This document shows, in pieces, positions 61,398 through 64,000 of a stretch of 64,000 nucleotides of DNA (its first letter is position 1; each line of letters opens with the position of its first letter). The notes below the pieces were generated by a model that searched no databases, was not told the DNA's origin, and saw only the letters and a list, made by a program, of their open reading frames with translations. This stretch comes from Streptomyces flavofungini (GTDB lineage Bacteria > Actinomycetota > Actinomycetes > Streptomycetales > Streptomycetaceae). Location: positions 372,001 to 436,000 of the forward strand of contig NZ_CP128846.1 in assembly GCF_030388665.1 (NCBI RefSeq), in the 5' to 3' direction. A program made the position numbers and the translations under genes.

Positions 61398-64000
61398 CTA
61401 CTGCACCGTGAGTTCCGTGATGCCCGGGTGCTCCTTCACCTGCGCGGCACCACGCACCGTCACCCGGACATAGCGCGCGAGCCGCGCCTTGTCCGTGCCC
61501 TCGGCGGCTTCGGCGGCCCCGGCGGCCGACCCGTCCCGCACGGCGTGCCAGTGGTGGCCGTCCAGGGACACCTCGATGTCGTACGACGCGGGCTTGACGC
61601 CGGTCCACGTCGGCGTCACCTTGCCGACGCGCACCGGCTCACCCAGGTCCGCCGTCAGGGTGCCGGTCTTCTCGGCCGGGACCCAGGCGGTGGCCGTGTT
61701 GCCGTCGACGGCGGCGCCCGCGTACATGCCGGGCTCCTCCGACGATGCCTTGGCAGGGGTGCACCGGGCCGCGTTGTCCGTGGGCGTGAGGTCGGGGCGG
61801 CGGGTCTTGAGGACGGCGGGGGCGCCTTCGCTCACGACCTGCTTGCCCTGCGGCGTGTCGAGCGTCATCGGCGCGCCGGACGTGAGCCGCACCGTGGTGT
61901 GGTGGGCGCCGAGTTCGACGTCGTAACTGCGGCCCTGCCACGTCAGTCCGCGCAGGGTGACGCCCTCGGCGAGCTGCGGGGGCAGCATCGGGTCCAGGCG
62001 CAGCCGGTCCTCCCGCATCCGCATGCCGGTCAGGCCGTTGGTGAAGATCTGCAGGAAGCCGCCCTTGCCGGTGAGGAAGTCGTGCGCGGGCGAGCCCGCC
62101 AGCGGGTCCTCCGCGCCCGCCTTGTCGCCGCGGGCCTCCGAGAACTGCGCGAACGGACCGCGCACGAACGGCTTGATGGAGCGCTCCAGGTAGGTGTACG
62201 TGGAGCAGCCCGGCTCACCGATCCCGGCGGCGTCGATGGCGTGCACCGAGTCCGTCATGGCCGGGCCGTCCGGGTCGGTGCGCTGCGCGTAGTAGTCGAG
62301 CGTGGCGGCCGCGGCGCCGTCGGGCATGGGCCACTCCAGGGGGTACATCAGGAGCACGGTGTCGGCCTGCTTGATCTTGCTGCCCTTGTAGCCGTCGTAC
62401 TGCTCGAAGACCTTGCGTTCCTTGTCGTAGGGAATCCGGACGCGGTCGGCGATCGACGTCCACTTCGCGGGGGCCCGCTCGCCGAGCAGCTTCGCGGCGC
62501 GGGCGGCGTGGCGCAGGGAGGTGGCGGCACCCGCGTTGGTGAACACCGCGTCGTCGACGCCGTTGCTGTACTCGTCGGGGCCCGCGGTGTCCTTGATGGA
62601 GTAGCTGCCGTCGGCGTTGCGGTGCACGCGGTCCGCCCAGAACTCGGCGATGCCCTTCATCACCGGCCAGCCGCGCTCCCGCAGCCACTGCGTGTCCTTG
62701 GTGGCCAGGTAGTACTGCCAGGTGGCCAGGGAGATGTCGGACTGGAGGTGGATCTGGGTGCGGCAGTGCGGCGGGTCGACGCTGTGGCACTCCTTGGCCA
62801 GGTTGCCCGAACTGCCGCTGTTCCAGGGGTAGAAGAGGCCTTCGTAGCCGAACTTGCGGGCGTTGTCGCGGGCTCCGGCGCGGGTGCGGTAGCGGTAGTC
62901 GACGACGGACTTGGCAAGGTCGGGGCGGGTGGCGAGGAGTCCCGGGTACATCCAGGTCTCGGCGTCCCAGAAGATGAGCCCCGCGTAGTTGTCGCTGGTC
63001 AGTCCGGCCGGGGCGATGCTGTTCGCGGCGCCCTTGCGCGTGCTGGAGAGGAGTCCGTACTGCGCGGAGCGCACCCACGTCTGCAGCTCCCGCTGGCGCC
63101 CGGCCACCTCGATGTCGCTGCGCCACAGGCGCGCCCAGGCGGCGGTGTGGGAGCGCATCAGCGCGTCCCAGCCGCGCGCGGCGGCGCGCCGCGACGCCGC
63201 GGTGGCGTCCTGTCGCGGGGAACGCGAGGTCAGCGCGGTGTCGACGCCCACGAACTTGGTGAGTTCGTACGACTCTCCGCTGCGGACGGGCAGGGTGAGG
63301 GACTGACGGTTCGTCAGCTTCGCCGCGCGGCCCGCCCTGCGCTCCCGGGCGTCGTGCACGCCGTGTCCCGTGCGCAGCGTGGAGGCGACGGCGCCCTTGA
63401 CCTCGGTGCCGTCGGTGCGGAAGGCGACGTCCATGGTCGGCCCGGAACCGTGCCGCGCGCCGCCGGTGCGGTCGCCGCCGCCGGTCTGCTGCACGCGTCG
63501 CGCGCCCCGGCCGTCGAGGACGTCGGTGACGGTCGCCTCGCCGCTCCAGTGCGGACGCATCTTCAGGCGCACGGCGCCCACGTGCGGGTCGGTGCGGTCG
63601 GCGACGACCTCGTAGGTGAGGTCGGTGCGGCGGCCGTCGGCGGCGGTCCACGTGAGGGTGGTGGTGACGAGGCCGCAGTGCATGCTGAGGCTCTGCCGGT
63701 AGGCGGAGATACGGCCGGGCGCCGTCGAAGAGTTGAAGGTGTCGGAGCCCTTGCCGCCGGTCGTGACGGTGAGCGGGGTCCAGGTGGGCAGCGCGGCGAC
63801 GGCCTGCCGGTTCTCGGCGGTCTGCTTGTTGTGCGCGTACAGGCCGGACACGAAGGAGCCGTCGTAGCGCGGGGTGAACAGGGGCCAGCCGGTCTTGGCC
63901 TTGCTGTCCGCGTAGCCGGCGCCGTTGGGCGGCACGCGCTGCCCCAGGTAACCGTTGCCGACGAAGGCGTGGTGGTTGTCCTCGGGGTTGACGCGGGTGG
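61398..64000 (-). CDS. GH65-like glycoside hydrolase with F5/8-type C domain (5' end outside window)
   Basis: The last 867 residues of a minus-strand gene cut by the right edge. The visible part begins TRVNPEDNHHAFVGNGYLGQ, a phrase near the N-terminus of GH65 enzymes (trehalases, kojibiose or maltose phosphorylases). It has the N-terminal beta-sandwich, then an (alpha/alpha)6 barrel with FWDAETWMYPGLL and the catalytic acid Glu in TAGPDEYSNGVDDAVFTN. A C-terminal F5/8 (CBM32-like) domain follows (about the last 140 residues, KASSEEPGMYAGAAVDGNTATAW...). The phosphate-binding residues of phosphorylases cannot be confirmed, so a secreted trehalase-type hydrolase is more likely. Confidence 0.87.
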   Translation of the reverse strand, partial: TRVNPEDNHHAFVGNGYLGQRVPPNGAGYADSKAKTGWPLFTPRYDGSFVSGLYAHNKQTAENRQAVAALPTWTPLTVTTGGKGSDTFNSSTAPGRISAYRQSLSMHCGLVTTTLTWTAADGRRTDLTYEVVADRTDPHVGAVRLKMRPHWSGEATVTDVLDGRGARRVQQTGGGDRTGGARHGSGPTMDVAFRTDGTEVKGAVASTLRTGHGVHDARERRAGRAAKLTNRQSLTLPVRSGESYELTKFVGVDTALTSRSPRQDATAASRRAAARGWDALMRSHTAAWARLWRSDIEVAGRQRELQTWVRSAQYGLLSSTRKGAANSIAPAGLTSDNYAGLIFWDAETWMYPGLLATRPDLAKSVVDYRYRTRAGARDNARKFGYEGLFYPWNSGSSGNLAKECHSVDPPHCRTQIHLQSDISLATWQYYLATKDTQWLRERGWPVMKGIAEFWADRVHRNADGSYSIKDTAGPDEYSNGVDDAVFTNAGAATSLRHAARAAKLLGERAPAKWTSIADRVRIPYDKERKVFEQYDGYKGSKIKQADTVLLMYPLEWPMPDGAAAATLDYYAQRTDPDGPAMTDSVHAIDAAGIGEPGCSTYTYLERSIKPFVRGPFAQFSEARGDKAGAEDPLAGSPAHDFLTGKGGFLQIFTNGLTGMRMREDRLRLDPMLPPQLAEGVTLRGLTWQGRSYDVELGAHHTTVRLTSGAPMTLDTPQGKQVVSEGAPAVLKTRRPDLTPTDNAARCTPAKASSEEPGMYAGAAVDGNTATAWVPAEKTGTLTADLGEPVRVGKVTPTWTGVKPASYDIEVSLDGHHWHAVRDGSAAGAAEAAEGTDKARLARYVRVTVRGAAQVKEHPGITELTVQ

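Overview
The window is a high-GC chromosome segment from an actinomycete, almost certainly Streptomyces or a close relative. Evidence: extreme GC at third codon positions, many GTG starts with GGAGG-type ribosome binding sites, dense ATGA/GTGA start-stop overlaps, many Tat and Sec secreted proteins, and families common in that genus (S-adenosyl methyltransferase of the DUF574 type, LVIVD/DUF305 pair, DUF6214-like protein, LuxR and BTAD regulators, PafBC-type promoter). No rRNA, tRNA, CRISPR array, intact insertion sequence or replication origin was seen. Both ends are cut inside genes: a secreted protein-arginine deiminase on the left and a secreted GH65-like hydrolase on the right, both on the minus strand.

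Regions. (1) 1-8442: PAD-family protein, methyltransferase, a coupled pair ending in Tat-exported PhoD, an unknown membrane protein, a decayed desaturase fragment, and a NarL-type two-component system whose kinase is unusually long and has internal repeats. (2) 8564-20104: secreted proteins, namely a clan GH-A-like hydrolase, a mosaic sugar dehydrogenase with promoter and palindromic operator, an LVIVD/DUF305 divergent pair, and a secreted Ser/Thr-rich lectin-like protein followed closely by a chymotrypsin-like protease. Two fused gene ruins lie at 14401-15116. (3) 20105-28984: transposase remnant, DUF6214-like protein, ferredoxin-NADP reductase, a divergent ArsR / old-yellow-enzyme pair with an operator-like promoter, and a propeller-amidohydrolase fusion. 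(4) 29169-32947: a LAL-type LuxR regulator and a BTAD regulator in tandem. (5) 33021-39410: a nested RNA-like inverted repeat, then a minus-strand group of SLATT membrane protein, serine hydrolase, alpha/beta hydrolase, caspase-like protease and an unknown protein. This is the best candidate here for an undescribed conflict or cell-death system. (6) 39468-50263: M81 metallopeptidase, ROK repressor and a divergent peptide ABC transporter operon ending in a coupled homocysteine S-methyltransferase; three CGAACGAA-type boxes lie in the shared control region. This looks like one regulated peptide uptake and breakdown unit. (7) 50330-53252: a PafBC-like (DNA-damage) promoter before an Asp-box propeller protein, then uracil-DNA glycosylase with a leaderless-type promoter, then an N-acetylglucosamine-kinase-like protein. 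(8) 53286-64000: a 23-bp tandem repeat, CbiX-like protein, lactonase, FUSC transporter, L,D-transpeptidase, Lrp/AsnC regulator, HAD phosphatase, three small proteins and the GH65-like enzyme.

Start codons were chosen from ribosome binding sites, coupling overlaps, signal peptides or -10 boxes; several remain uncertain and are marked so. Family names come from recognised motifs and memory of the families, not from database searches.
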